Source: Marinobacter maritimus (GTDB lineage: Bacteria; Pseudomonadota; Gammaproteobacteria; Pseudomonadales; Oleiphilaceae). Taken from it: 64,000 bases of DNA. Every line of letters begins with the position of its first letter. Positions within the stretch are counted from its first letter, which is position 1. Below, piece after piece: positions 1 to 9,361 of the stretch. Below the pieces are notes generated by a model that made no database searches, was not told the origin of the DNA, and was given only the letters and a program-made list of their open reading frames with translations. The DNA lies in assembly GCF_007671675.1 (NCBI RefSeq), contig NZ_VCGW01000003.1:248001-312000 (forward strand), in the 5' to 3' direction. The position numbers and the translations under genes are program-made.

Positions 1-1
1 G

Positions 2-2824
2 GTGGATGAGTTCAATAATTTCCCCGCTGACGCCGAGGAGCCTCGGGTTGCCCGGCTTGAACGCTACGAGCCTGTCGCCCGTTTGCTGATGTTCGGGGAT
101 GTTGATCGTAGCGAGCTTCGAGCTTTGGCTTACCGCTATGAAGACGAGCTCCTGCAGCAGGGTATAGACCGAATCTCTTTCCAGGGTTTGCCGGAGCAGC
201 AAATCAGCATTGATGTTCCGGTGGAAAGGTTGGAGACGCTGGGGCTCACACTGGGGCAGGTTGCCGATCGGGTGGCCTCTGTTTCACGGGATTTGCCAGC
301 CGGCATAATGGCCCAGCAGGATGCGGCCCGTGAGCTACGATCTGTTGAACAGCGGCGCAGCCCGCAGGCATTCGAATCCGTGCCTGTTCTCAGTGGCGAA
401 CGCACGCAGTTGCGGCTTGGCGATATCGCTGAGGTCCGCCAGGAAGATAGGGACAGTCAGGTTACTCTCACCCGCAACGGGTTTCCGGCCATTGAACTGC
501 AACTCCAGCGTTCAGAAAATGGTAATTCCCTGGCTGCAGCAAAGGTTCTGCAGCAATGGCTCGACGAAACGCGGGCTACACTGCCTCCTTCGATAGAGCT
601 GGAGGTTTACGATGAGACCTGGCAGCTTCTGAATGACCGCATTTCCCTTTTGACCAGTAATGGCCTTAGCGGGCTGATACTGGTTGTGTGTCTGCTCTAT
701 CTGTTCCTTCCGGGGCGTGTCGCATTCTGGGTTGCTGTGGGAATTCCAACGGCGTTTCTGGCGGCTCTCGGCGTGCTCTGGCTGATTGGCGGTTCAATCA
801 ACATGATTTCTCTTTTCGCGTTGATCATGGCGCTGGGGGTGATTGTGGACGATGCCATTGTGGTGGGGGAGGACGCTGACGCCCATGCCCGCATGGGCGA
901 AGCCTCCATTTACGCCTCGGAAGGCGCTGCAAAACGTATGGTGTGGCCAGTGCTGGCCTCGTCCCTGACCACGGTCGCCGCCTTTATGCCGCTGCTGGTT
1001 GTGGGTGGTGTCATCGGCAATATTCTTGGCGATATACCGGTCGTCATGATTTGTGTGCTTATTGCTTCGCTGCTGGAGTGTTTTATTGTGCTGCCTGCGC
1101 ACTTGCGGCATGCCTTCAAGCCCCGGAAAACGACTAAGGGGGCATCAGAACCTGCACAGCCGAGTCGTAATCCCATTGCACGTTTTCGTGCCGGTTTTGA
1201 GCGCCGGTTTGATCGTTTCCGCGAAGGCCCGTTTCGCCGGTTTTCCCAGCGTAGCCTGGAGCACCGCGGTATCACCATGGCCTTTGTTCTGGCGCTGGCA
1301 CTGGTGACTGTTGGATTGCTTGCCGGTGGCCGCCTCGGGTTCAATTTTTTTCCGACGCCCGAGCCCTCGGTGCTCTACGCCAACGCCAGCTTTGTTGCAG
1401 GCACAGACAGTAAAACGGTTGACCGATTTATGGTCGATATGCAAAAGGCATTGAATGACACGGAATCGGCGTTGGGCGGTAACCTTGTATTGCACGCAGT
1501 TACCACGGAAGGTTCCACACTGGGCGCAGGGGGCAGCTCCCGGGCCGGTGATGAGCTGGGTTCCATCATGATTGAGCTGGTGCCTTCGGATCAGCGCCCG
1601 GTGCGCAACCCGGAATTCATCAGGGAATGGCGCAGCCGCCTGACCCTGCCGGCCGGGTTGGATAACCTGACCATTTCCGAGCGTCAGGCGGGGCCGCCGG
1701 GCCGGGATGTGAATGTGCGCCTGACTGGTGATAATTCGGAAAAACTGAAGTTTGCCGCTGAAGAACTGGCACAGGCGTTATCGACTCTGCCCGGCGTGCT
1801 GGATGTGGAAGATGACATGCCCTGGGGCCGGGAACAGCTTATCTATAAGGCCAGTGCCTATGGCGAGGCGTTGGGCCTCACCACGACCGATTTGGGCAGC
1901 CAGCTGCGGGCAGCCTTCGATGGCCGGATTGCCCAGATCTACCAGGACGGGCGTGATGAGATGGAAGTGCGGGTGCAGTTGCCCCGGGATCAGCGTGAGC
2001 GTTTATCCACACTGTCTCGCGTTTCGGTGCGCATACCGGACGGACGCTTTGTGCCCCTCGGGCAGGTAATGAATCTGGATCATCGTCAGGGTTTTGAAGC
2101 TTTACGCCATGCTGACGGCATGCTTGCTGTGGAAGTGACTTCCGCCCTGAACACCCGTGTAAGTACTACGGCGCAGATTATTGAAAGCCTTCAGGCCGAT
2201 GCCTTGCCGGATATTGCCAGCCGCTACAACGTGCGCTACAGCTTTGAAGGCCGGTCGGCGGATCAGAGGGAAACCATTTCAGATATGAAAACCGGTTTGT
2301 TGATCGGCGTGGCGTTGATGTATGTGATATTAGCCTGGGTGTTTTCCTCCTGGAGCTTGCCGCTGATCGTGATGGCGATTATTCCCTTCGCCCTGGTCGG
2401 CGCCTTGTTGGGGCACTGGCTGATGGGCCTACAGCTTACAGTTTTATCGCTGTTCGGGTTGTTTGGTCTGGCCGGCATCGTAGTGAACAACGCCATCATT
2501 CTGGTGTCTTTCTACAATTATCAGCGTGAGAAGGGTCTGGGCATCAACGAGGCGCTGAACGAAGCGGCTGTGCAGCGCGTACGTGCTGTGCTGCTGACGT
2601 CGCTGACGACAATTGGTGGTTTGCTGCCGCTGCTGTTTGAAACCTCACTGCAGGCGCAGTTCCTGATCCCCATGGCCACGTCTATTGCGTTTGGTTTGGG
2701 GTTGTCGACGGTACTGGTGCTTCTGGTTATTCCGGCCCTGTTATCCTGGCTGGAACAGTTCCGCGAATGGCGGGCCAGGCGTCACGGTAGGGAGCCAGAA
2801 CCACTGGGAGCGGCGGAACCATAA
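2..2824 (+). CDS. RND-family efflux pump inner-membrane subunit (5' truncated by window)
   Basis: Inner-membrane proton-driven resistance-nodulation-division transporter, probably the pump of a tripartite drug or solvent efflux system. About 940 residues are visible; the family is usually 1000-1050. The reading frame enters from outside the window and the first transmembrane helix with the start of the porter domain is missing, so the GTG at position 2 is not the real start. Visible features are a hydrophobic helix near residues 218-240, the helix with the paired acidic motif VDDAIVVGED near residue 280, a second large periplasmic half, and the C-terminal membrane block with the GIVVNNAII motif near residue 825. 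The ABC ATPase follows after 24 bp, so one transcript is likely. The membrane-fusion partner would be upstream, outside the window. Substrate cannot be told. Confidence 0.93.
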   Translation: MDEFNNFPADAEEPRVARLERYEPVARLLMFGDVDRSELRALAYRYEDELLQQGIDRISFQGLPEQQISIDVPVERLETLGLTLGQVADRVASVSRDLPAGIMAQQDAARELRSVEQRRSPQAFESVPVLSGERTQLRLGDIAEVRQEDRDSQVTLTRNGFPAIELQLQRSENGNSLAAAKVLQQWLDETRATLPPSIELEVYDETWQLLNDRISLLTSNGLSGLILVVCLLYLFLPGRVAFWVAVGIPTAFLAALGVLWLIGGSINMISLFALIMALGVIVDDAIVVGEDADAHARMGEASIYASEGAAKRMVWPVLASSLTTVAAFMPLLVVGGVIGNILGDIPVVMICVLIASLLECFIVLPAHLRHAFKPRKTTKGASEPAQPSRNPIARFRAGFERRFDRFREGPFRRFSQRSLEHRGITMAFVLALALVTVGLLAGGRLGFNFFPTPEPSVLYANASFVAGTDSKTVDRFMVDMQKALNDTESALGGNLVLHAVTTEGSTLGAGGSSRAGDELGSIMIELVPSDQRPVRNPEFIREWRSRLTLPAGLDNLTISERQAGPPGRDVNVRLTGDNSEKLKFAAEELAQALSTLPGVLDVEDDMPWGREQLIYKASAYGEALGLTTTDLGSQLRAAFDGRIAQIYQDGRDEMEVRVQLPRDQRERLSTLSRVSVRIPDGRFVPLGQVMNLDHRQGFEALRHADGMLAVEVTSALNTRVSTTAQIIESLQADALPDIASRYNVRYSFEGRSADQRETISDMKTGLLIGVALMYVILAWVFSSWSLPLIVMAIIPFALVGALLGHWLMGLQLTVLSLFGLFGLAGIVVNNAIILVSFYNYQREKGLGINEALNEAAVQRVRAVLLTSLTTIGGLLPLLFETSLQAQFLIPMATSIAFGLGLSTVLVLLVIPALLSWLEQFREWRARRHGREPEPLGAAEP

Positions 2825-2848
2825 GCGGCAGTACGAAGGGGTACCTTT

Positions 2849-3529
2849 ATGACTGAATCTCTGCTGGCTGTTCGAGGCCTGAGCAAGCATTTTGTCAGCG
2901 GTAATGAACCCGTCCCGGTCATTGAAAAGCTGTCATTTACGCTCGGGCAGGGTCAGTCGTTGGCGCTGACCGGCCGCTCCGGTTCCGGCAAAAGCACCCT
3001 GCTGAATCTGTTGTGTGGCCTGGAACTGGCGGATACCGGCACTATCGTCATGCATGGCCAGGTTTTTGAGGCTGGCGGCACAGCGGTGCTTCGAACAGCA
3101 AAAGCATGGTCGGCGTTGCGTCGACAGCATATTGGCGTGGTGTTTCAGGACGCGAACCTGATGCCCGCGCTGTCGCTGCTGGAGAATGTGCGGTTTCGCG
3201 CCCAGCTTGCCGGTCGTGATCCGGCAAACAGTGAGGACTGGCTGACCCGCCTGGACATTGGTGAGCTGGCGCACCGCTATCCGGATCAGGTATCCGGTGG
3301 CCAGCGCCAGCGCGCCGCTTTGGCCATGGTGTTCGCCATGGAGCCTGCGCTGATTCTGGCGGACGAGCCCACAGGAAGCCTCGATCGCCATACCTCCGAC
3401 GATGTTACCCGGGTGCTGTTCGACCTTCAGGCCCGCCATGGCTGTGGTCTGATACTGGCTACCCACGACTCTGAACTTGCTGCCGGTTGCCAACAGCATC
3501 TGGATCTTGGCCACCTGAACGCCATATGA
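2849..3529 (+). CDS. ABC transporter ATP-binding protein (LolD/MacB-like)
   Basis: Cytoplasmic ATPase of an ABC system working with the permease that follows. All ATPase motifs are present: Walker A GRSGSGKST at residues 42-50, Q-loop near residue 100, signature VSGGQRQR at 148-155, Walker B LILADEPT near 168-175 and a switch histidine in ATHDSE. At 226 residues it has the size of LolD/MacB/FtsE-type subunits. It starts 24 bp after the RND pump gene and its stop overlaps the permease start (ATGA), so translation is probably coupled. Partnership with an FtsX-type permease and an AttH-like lipoprotein points to transfer or extrusion at the envelope rather than nutrient uptake; this is inferred from the family. 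Confidence 0.93.
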   Translation: MTESLLAVRGLSKHFVSGNEPVPVIEKLSFTLGQGQSLALTGRSGSGKSTLLNLLCGLELADTGTIVMHGQVFEAGGTAVLRTAKAWSALRRQHIGVVFQDANLMPALSLLENVRFRAQLAGRDPANSEDWLTRLDIGELAHRYPDQVSGGQRQRAALAMVFAMEPALILADEPTGSLDRHTSDDVTRVLFDLQARHGCGLILATHDSELAAGCQQHLDLGHLNAI

Positions 3530-5829
3530 AAGGCCTCCCGTCTCTCTTCCCACCCACCTTCCACACTTTCTTCCTGCCCGGGGGCCTGCTCAGCCATTAT
3601 CGCCGCCATCCGCTGCAATTACTTGCTCTGGCGGCCATGATTGTTATTGCCACCATGTTGTGGACGGGTGTGAACCACCTCACCAGCCAGGCCAGAGCAA
3701 GCCTGAACCAGAGCGAGCAGGCGGTGGCGGAACGCCAGCAAGTGGTGCGAAACGATGGCCGTGCTCTGGCCATTGACGATTTCGTAGCCCTGCGCCTTGC
3801 CGGTGTGTGCGTCATGCCCTGGCTGGAGGTAACCCCGGAAACCGGAAGCCGCCTTGTGGGGATTGATCCGCTGGCTGCCCACTGTTTCGGGGCTGGAACC
3901 GGTGCATCCCAGGCGCTGGATCAGCCCCTTGATGGCAAACCGTTTGTGGATGTGTACGCCGCAGCCGGTGTCAGCGCCCGCGAAAGCCGATTGTACCTGC
4001 TGACACCTGAAGCCACCCAAGCTACTGATCTGCCGGGTGGCTACTCCCTGAAAACCTTCGCAACCAGCCCAGACACCGGCGAACTCGGAGACAGCTTTCT
4101 GCTCAATCTCGAAGCTCTGGGAGTGTTGGTACTGCTGATCACGGCACTGTTATTGCGCGCTGTTTATCTGCTGGGGCTGGCGCAGCGCCGGGCCAGTTTT
4201 GTCTTACTGCACCGGTTTGGCGTGTCACCAGAGCAGGTTCAACGTTGGCTGGTTCTGGAAATCCTGGTGCTGGCGCTGGTGTGCGTTGTGCCCGGCGTTT
4301 GGTTGGGCCGATGGCTGGCGGCAGGGCTAGGGGGCGGGTTTGGACAGGCTCTTGATGGGCTGTTTGATATTCCCCTTTATGCTGGTCAGGGGCACGGTTG
4401 GATAACGCCGGTGCTGGTAATGCTGGCGGTGGTGGTGCTTGCCTGCCTGGGGGATCTGATTTTGCTCAGGTTCCGCGGCCGCCTTTCTTTGCCAGTGCCC
4501 GTTCGGGCCGGATTGGCGACGGCCTTGCTGGTAGCCGGGTTGGTCCTGGCCTGGCTGGGACCATCGCTGGCATGGGTGTTTGGGGCCGTGGCTCTGGTTT
4601 TCGCCGGTGCCGGCTGGCTGACACCGGCAGCTGTTGCCCATCTCGCCTACTGGTGCGCAGATCGCTCGCAAGTCCCACTTGCCCGGTGGCGCTATCGGGA
4701 ACTGGCGGTGCTGGCGCGCCAACTGACATTGCCACTAGTTGCTTTACAGTTTGCCCTTGCCATGGTGCTTTCAGTTCAGGCGCTCGTCACCACCTTTGAG
4801 GATACCTTTGATCGTTGGCTGGGGCAGCGACTGGAGGCCGCTTATTACATTGAAGTGCCCGCAGGGGCCGACGGGCGCAAAGCGGCGGAATGGCTGACCA
4901 GCCAGCAAGCGAGCATTCCCGGCTTGCAGTGGCACAGAGTGGTTCGGGGGCAGGCCCAGCTGGCAAACGCGGGCAGCCTTCAAGTGGATGTGTTTGCGGT
5001 CTCACCCGTGGGCTCCCTGATGCGCGCATGGGCGTTAGTGGAAGCGGCAGATCAGCCTTGGGAAACGTTGGCCTCAGGCGAAGGTGGGATGATTAACGAG
5101 CAGCTGGCGCGCCGGCAGCGGCTTGAAGTTGGTGACAGCTTGCAACTGATTGTTGGTGATCAGCCACAGGCATTTTCGGTGTTGGGCGTTTACCCGGATT
5201 ATGGTCGGCCTGTGGGTGAAGTTCTGTTGAACGCTGAAACCCTGCCCGAAACGTTCAACATCCGCTTCGAGAGCATATCCGTTTCGCCCGGTGAGCCCGG
5301 AATCGCGCCGGTTACCGATGCGCTTCAGCGAATCTGGGGCGTAAATGCGCTAACGGTGAGAGACAATGGCACGATCCGTGAGCTGGCCACCGGTGTGTTT
5401 GATCAGACCTTTGCGCTCACTCGCGCCATGACACTTCTGACTCTGATTCTGGCTGCTTCCGCGTTGCTGATGATGGGTTGGGTATTTTTCTCGACCCGGG
5501 CCTGGTACTTCCGGTTATTGGTGGTCTGGGGCATGTCGCAGCGTGAGGTTGCAGATCAGTTGCAGCGGTTGGCGCTTTTATTAACCGGAGGTATCGCAGT
5601 ATTGGCCTTGCCTCTGGGCATCTGGCTAACCTGGGTTTTGGTGCATCGGATCAACCCTTTGGCGTTTGGCTGGTCGTTGCCTATGGCCGTGTATCCGGCG
5701 TTCTGGCTGGAGCTTTGTATTCTCAGCCTGGCTATTGGCCTGAGCATCGCGGCACTGATGCGTCGGCAGCTTGGTAGTCCCGCCGTTGCGCCTGCATCCG
5801 CCAGCGCTCTGACCGGAGATGAGCGATGA
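3526..5829 (+). CDS. ABC transporter permease, FtsX-like, large
   Basis: Inner-membrane permease of about 767 residues with a duplicated FtsX/MacB-like layout: an N-terminal helix near residues 25-45, a periplasmic segment, a block of helices in the first half (about residues 200-420), a second periplasmic domain, and a final helix bundle near residues 640-750. I chose the ATG at 3526 because it overlaps the ATPase stop codon as ATGA, typical of coupled genes; an upstream in-frame start would extend into the ATPase gene. The gene ends in an ATGA overlap with the AttH-like gene, giving a tight four-gene run with the RND pump. Similar permease, ATPase and AttH sets are known from Agrobacterium att-type operons. 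The substrate is unknown. Confidence 0.88.
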   Translation: MKGLPSLFPPTFHTFFLPGGLLSHYRRHPLQLLALAAMIVIATMLWTGVNHLTSQARASLNQSEQAVAERQQVVRNDGRALAIDDFVALRLAGVCVMPWLEVTPETGSRLVGIDPLAAHCFGAGTGASQALDQPLDGKPFVDVYAAAGVSARESRLYLLTPEATQATDLPGGYSLKTFATSPDTGELGDSFLLNLEALGVLVLLITALLLRAVYLLGLAQRRASFVLLHRFGVSPEQVQRWLVLEILVLALVCVVPGVWLGRWLAAGLGGGFGQALDGLFDIPLYAGQGHGWITPVLVMLAVVVLACLGDLILLRFRGRLSLPVPVRAGLATALLVAGLVLAWLGPSLAWVFGAVALVFAGAGWLTPAAVAHLAYWCADRSQVPLARWRYRELAVLARQLTLPLVALQFALAMVLSVQALVTTFEDTFDRWLGQRLEAAYYIEVPAGADGRKAAEWLTSQQASIPGLQWHRVVRGQAQLANAGSLQVDVFAVSPVGSLMRAWALVEAADQPWETLASGEGGMINEQLARRQRLEVGDSLQLIVGDQPQAFSVLGVYPDYGRPVGEVLLNAETLPETFNIRFESISVSPGEPGIAPVTDALQRIWGVNALTVRDNGTIRELATGVFDQTFALTRAMTLLTLILAASALLMMGWVFFSTRAWYFRLLVVWGMSQREVADQLQRLALLLTGGIAVLALPLGIWLTWVLVHRINPLAFGWSLPMAVYPAFWLELCILSLAIGLSIAALMRRQLGSPAVAPASASALTGDER

Positions 5830-6914
5830 ATCGGCGCATGGGTTTGCTATTGGGGCTTTTGCTGTTTGCTGGTTGCTCCGGCGATACCGGGGATGAAGGT
5901 TTTGCTGGCCTGGCAGGGCTTGAGCAAGGCGCTGTATCCGATACGCTGTATTTGCAGCCAGGCCCAGGGGTCCGGCTGAGCTTTCCTGCCGATTTCGGGC
6001 CGCATCCGCAGCATCGCATTGAGTGGTGGTACCTTACCGCAAATCTTGAAACGGCCGTCGGCGAGCCTCTGGGGCTGCAATGGACACAGTTCCGACAGGC
6101 ACTTGAACCCAGAGCCGCAAGCGAGCCTGCGCCTGCGGCAACTGACTGGCCGCTGCAAGCCGCCTGGATGGCCCATGGTGCCGTAAGCTGGAAGGGCCAG
6201 CACTATTTTGCAGAAAAACTTGCCCGGGGTGACATGGGGAGTGCGGGCGCAACCGCCGTTCCGTTTAAGGTATGGCTGGATAACTGGCAGCTGAGAGGTA
6301 ACGCTGATAACGATCGCTGGCACCTGCAAGCTGCTGGTGATGGCTGGAGCTATGACCTGACCCTGAGCATTGAGGGCGCGCCCGTGGCCCACGGCGAGGA
6401 AGGGTTCAGCGCCAAATCCGCCAGCGGGGAAGGCTCGATGTATTTCAGTTTGGTAGACATTGCCATTACCGGTGAGGTGACGCTGGATGGCGAGGTGCTG
6501 GTGGTCAGAGGCAAGGGCTGGTTTGATCGGGAATGGAGCAGCCAGCTGCTGAAAACCGGACAAAAAGGCTGGGACTGGTTTGCACTGCACCTGGATAGCG
6601 GTGACAAGTTGATGGCTTTTCGCTTGCGGGATGACAGCGGCAGTTTTTTATCAGGCACCTGGCTTCCCGCGGAAGGAGATCCCGTGCGATTGAGCTCTGA
6701 AGAGCTGAGCCTGAAGGAGCTGGAACGGCGCAAGGATGTGCCCGTGCGCTGGCAGCTCAGCATCCCGGCTTATCAGGTAGAACTGCAATTGAATGCACCA
6801 CCCGGTGACTATCTTAACCGGGGGCTTTACCCCTATTGGGAAAGCCCTGTCAACGTATCAGGCAGTCACTCCGGCGAGGGCTATATGGAACTGACTGGTT
6901 ATAGAACGCAGTGA
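5826..6914 (+). CDS. AttH-like / hydroxyneurosporene synthase-type lipoprotein
   Basis: Predicted lipoprotein of 362 residues: two arginines, a hydrophobic run and a lipobox ending at Cys17 (FAGC). The mature part contains the family pattern EWWYLTANL near residue 67 and a later DREWSSQLL segment, which mark the AttH / carotenoid 1,2-hydratase superfamily (a paired lipocalin-like fold). No carotenoid genes are nearby, so a hydratase role is unlikely. Overlap with the permease gene (ATGA) suggests it is the periplasmic or outer-membrane-anchored partner of the ABC system. Function is inferred from context only. Confidence 0.85.
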   Translation: MNRRMGLLLGLLLFAGCSGDTGDEGFAGLAGLEQGAVSDTLYLQPGPGVRLSFPADFGPHPQHRIEWWYLTANLETAVGEPLGLQWTQFRQALEPRAASEPAPAATDWPLQAAWMAHGAVSWKGQHYFAEKLARGDMGSAGATAVPFKVWLDNWQLRGNADNDRWHLQAAGDGWSYDLTLSIEGAPVAHGEEGFSAKSASGEGSMYFSLVDIAITGEVTLDGEVLVVRGKGWFDREWSSQLLKTGQKGWDWFALHLDSGDKLMAFRLRDDSGSFLSGTWLPAEGDPVRLSSEELSLKELERRKDVPVRWQLSIPAYQVELQLNAPPGDYLNRGLYPYWESPVNVSGSHSGEGYMELTGYRTQ

Positions 6915-6964
6915 GCCGGTTAGCTCAAATGAGCGCCTGTTGCAGGGTGTAAACCCCCGGGTGC

Positions 6965-8173
6965 TTATTCGACTGCGGTCGCGCCGATACGGTGAACACT
7001 GATGTCCGCACCGTTGAACTCTTCTTCCTCACTCAGGCGCAAGCCTGAGATGGCATTAACGGCACCATAAACGATCAGGCCGCCAACAAAGGCCACGGTT
7101 ACGCCTGCCATGGCGCCGATGATTTGAGACATCAGGCTCACACCACCGAGTCCGCCCAGGGCTTCTTGACCGAAGATACCGCAGGCAATCGCGCCCCAGA
7201 CACCACAAACACCGTGCAAAGGCCATACGCCCAGAACATCATCCAGGCGCTCGATTTTGTCCTGGGCCCATTCGAACAGATACACGAAGAGACCGCCGGC
7301 CACGGCCCCAGTAACAAGCGCACCAACAGGGTGCATAAGATCGGAGCCTGCGCACACGGCGACCAGTCCCGCCAGCGGCCCGTTGTGAATAAAACCGGGA
7401 TCTTTTTTGCCCACTACCATGGCGACCAGAATGCCTCCAACCATAGCCATGAGGCTGTTTACAGCCACCAGGCCACTGACACCATCAAGGGTCTGCGCAG
7501 ACATGACGTTAAAGCCAAACCAGCCGACGGTCAGGATCCAGGCACCCAGAGCCAGGAAAGGGATGTTTGATGGGGCGAAGGCCACCACTCGGCCATTGCG
7601 ATAGCGTCCGTTCCTGGCGCCAAGCAGGAGAATAGCCGCCAGAGCAACCCAGCCACCCATGGCATGCACCACAACGGAGCCTGCAAAGTCATGGAATGCG
7701 GCGCCAAACCGGCTCTCCAGCCAGCTCTGAAAACCATAGTTACCGTTCCAGATCAGTCCCTCGAAGAACGGATAAACCAGCCCGACAATTACGCCGGACG
7801 CGATCAACATGGGGTAGAACTTTGCGCGCTCTGCAACGCCGCCGGAGACGATGGCCGGGATCGCTGCTGCAAAGGTCATCAGGAAGAAGAACTTGACCAG
7901 TTCGTAACCGTTATTGGCTGTAAGTTCAACGGCTCCGACCATGAAATGGCTGCCGTAGGCTATGTAGTAACCGACAAAGAAATAGAGCACTGCGGAGACG
8001 CCGAAGTCGGTCATGATTTTAACCAGGGCGTTGACCTGGTTCTTATGTCGCACCGTGCCCACTTCCAGAAAGGCAAAGCCGGCATGCATCGCCAGTACCA
8101 TGATGGCGCCGATGAGAATGAACAGTGTATTGGCGCTTTCAGTCAGGGTGTGTACTGCACTCGTGATGTCCAC
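6965..8173 (-). CDS. amtB: Ammonium transporter AmtB
   Basis: Inner-membrane ammonium channel of the Amt/Rh family, 402 residues, the usual size. About eleven hydrophobic helices are visible, with the conserved pore histidines at His170 (VVHAMGG) and His320 (WPLHGVCG). The start is GTG at 8173, chosen because an AGGAG-type ribosome site lies just upstream and MDITSAVHTL then begins the first extracellular segment; no signal peptide is obvious. No glnK gene is linked, which is unusual because the two are normally paired. A sigma-54-like promoter sits about 70 bp upstream, matching nitrogen control by NtrC. Confidence 0.95.
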   Translation of the reverse strand: MDITSAVHTLTESANTLFILIGAIMVLAMHAGFAFLEVGTVRHKNQVNALVKIMTDFGVSAVLYFFVGYYIAYGSHFMVGAVELTANNGYELVKFFFLMTFAAAIPAIVSGGVAERAKFYPMLIASGVIVGLVYPFFEGLIWNGNYGFQSWLESRFGAAFHDFAGSVVVHAMGGWVALAAILLLGARNGRYRNGRVVAFAPSNIPFLALGAWILTVGWFGFNVMSAQTLDGVSGLVAVNSLMAMVGGILVAMVVGKKDPGFIHNGPLAGLVAVCAGSDLMHPVGALVTGAVAGGLFVYLFEWAQDKIERLDDVLGVWPLHGVCGVWGAIACGIFGQEALGGLGGVSLMSQIIGAMAGVTVAFVGGLIVYGAVNAISGLRLSEEEEFNGADISVHRIGATAVE

Positions 8174-8243
8174 AGGTTTTCTCTCCTGATGTTCGGGTTA
8201 CCAGTCTCTGGCGGGCTGTGTGCGTTAACTGAGGGCAGAACCA

Positions 8244-8258
8244 GCAATAAGTGTTCCA
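8244..8258 (-). promoter_or_regulatory. Predicted sigma-54 -24/-12 promoter of amtB
   Basis: On the minus strand the sequence reads TGGAAC, five bases, TTGC then T. This matches the sigma-54 consensus TGGCAC-N5-TTGC(A/T) at all but one position, with the invariant GG and GC twelve bases apart. It lies about 70 bp upstream of the amtB start codon. Nitrogen-regulated sigma-54 control of ammonium transporters is well established; that it acts here is inferred. Confidence 0.6.
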
Positions 8259-8347
8259 AAACAAGGCGAATTGCCGGGGGCTGTAGGTTTGGCAGGAAAC
8301 CGGGGCAAAAAATCGAGGGTATGGGTTTTGTTATCGCACCTAATCAA

Positions 8348-8369
8348 TGCACTTTTTGCGAGCGTGCAC
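8348..8369 (-). promoter_or_regulatory. Possible NtrC-type enhancer upstream of amtB
   Basis: TGCAC and GTGCA half-sites face each other about 100 bp upstream of the amtB sigma-54 element. NtrC sites usually follow TGCAC-N7-GTGCA; here the spacing is 11, so the match is imperfect. The position is right for an enhancer. Weak on sequence alone. Confidence 0.3.
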
Positions 8370-8399
8370 TGAATTGGGCGTTAGGGGTGTTCCCGGTGG

Positions 8400-9356
8400 C
8401 TACCAGGTAATAAGACCGCTTGAATCCGGCTCTGAGTTCGAATCCTCCCCCGGGCTAATGGTGATGGGGCGAATATCGATAATGGCTTCGCGTTCTCTGG
8501 CATCTTTTTCTATAAGCTCACGAAGCCGCATGCCTTGCTCCTCCAGAGGTTCGGACAGATCAATGATGATCTCCACGCGCCGGTTTTTCGCGCGGCTTTC
8601 TGCTGAAGCGTTTTCCACTCTGGGCTCAGTGTCGGCTAGCCCTTTAACAGCCAACCGAGTGGGCTCAACATCGCCGGTGGCCAGCAAAACGTTGGCCACC
8701 GCTGCGGAGCGGGCGGCGGAAAGATCCCAGTTGCTGTAGAAGCGGGACGTCCGTATTGGTATGTCGTCGGTATGCCCTTCCACCATAAGCTTGCCTGGCA
8801 TATCTGCCAGCACTTTCGCCATCTCCAGAAGCAGGCCCTCAAACTCGTAGGTCAGCTCTGCCGAGCCAGAAGGGAATGAGCCTTTCTCCTCTACTCGTAT
8901 GACGATACGGTGCTGATCCTGATCTTTTTCCACGGTAATACGGCCATCGTCAATGGCCTCATCAAGAACTTCCCGGATGCGCGCGGTGCTGGTCTCAAGA
9001 GATTCCTGCGCAGCCGCTTCCAGCGCCTCTTCCGTCGTACTCTTCAGAGTCTGCAGCTCCGGCTGCTGATCGGTTGTTGTCTGCTTTATTTCGTTGACCA
9101 GCGTTGGCTCGGGGGGCGCGGGAGAAAACTTGTCGAAAATCGGACTGGTACCCTGCGGAATCTCCAGCGCCGGCACGTCGCGCTGAACGCCAAACGCCTT
9201 TGAGAGTTCACCGGCAATCTGTTTGAACTTCATCGCGTCAATTTCAGAAAACGACAACAGAAGCACAAAGAAGCACATCAGCAGCGACATCAGGTCGGCA
9301 AAAGTCACAACCCAGGCCGGGATGCCCGGTTTTTCCTCTTCTGGCAGCTCATCCAT
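8400..9356 (-). CDS. pomB: Flagellar motor stator protein PomB/MotB family
   Basis: Inner-membrane stator subunit with a peptidoglycan-binding domain, 318 residues. The N-terminus has the plug-and-helix signature IPAWVVTFADLMSLLMCFF; the aspartate in TFADLMSL is the ion-binding residue in this family. The C-terminal half is an OmpA-like domain (VEGHTDDIPI, the SAARSAAVANVL helix and NRRVEIII). The gene starts 5 bp after the pomA stop, so the pair is co-expressed. Sequence flavour and the PomA partner suggest a sodium-driven stator, but coupling ion cannot be proved here. Confidence 0.9.
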   Translation of the reverse strand: MDELPEEEKPGIPAWVVTFADLMSLLMCFFVLLLSFSEIDAMKFKQIAGELSKAFGVQRDVPALEIPQGTSPIFDKFSPAPPEPTLVNEIKQTTTDQQPELQTLKSTTEEALEAAAQESLETSTARIREVLDEAIDDGRITVEKDQDQHRIVIRVEEKGSFPSGSAELTYEFEGLLLEMAKVLADMPGKLMVEGHTDDIPIRTSRFYSNWDLSAARSAAVANVLLATGDVEPTRLAVKGLADTEPRVENASAESRAKNRRVEIIIDLSEPLEEQGMRLRELIEKDAREREAIIDIRPITISPGEDSNSEPDSSGLITW

Positions 9357-9361
9357 GGGGC

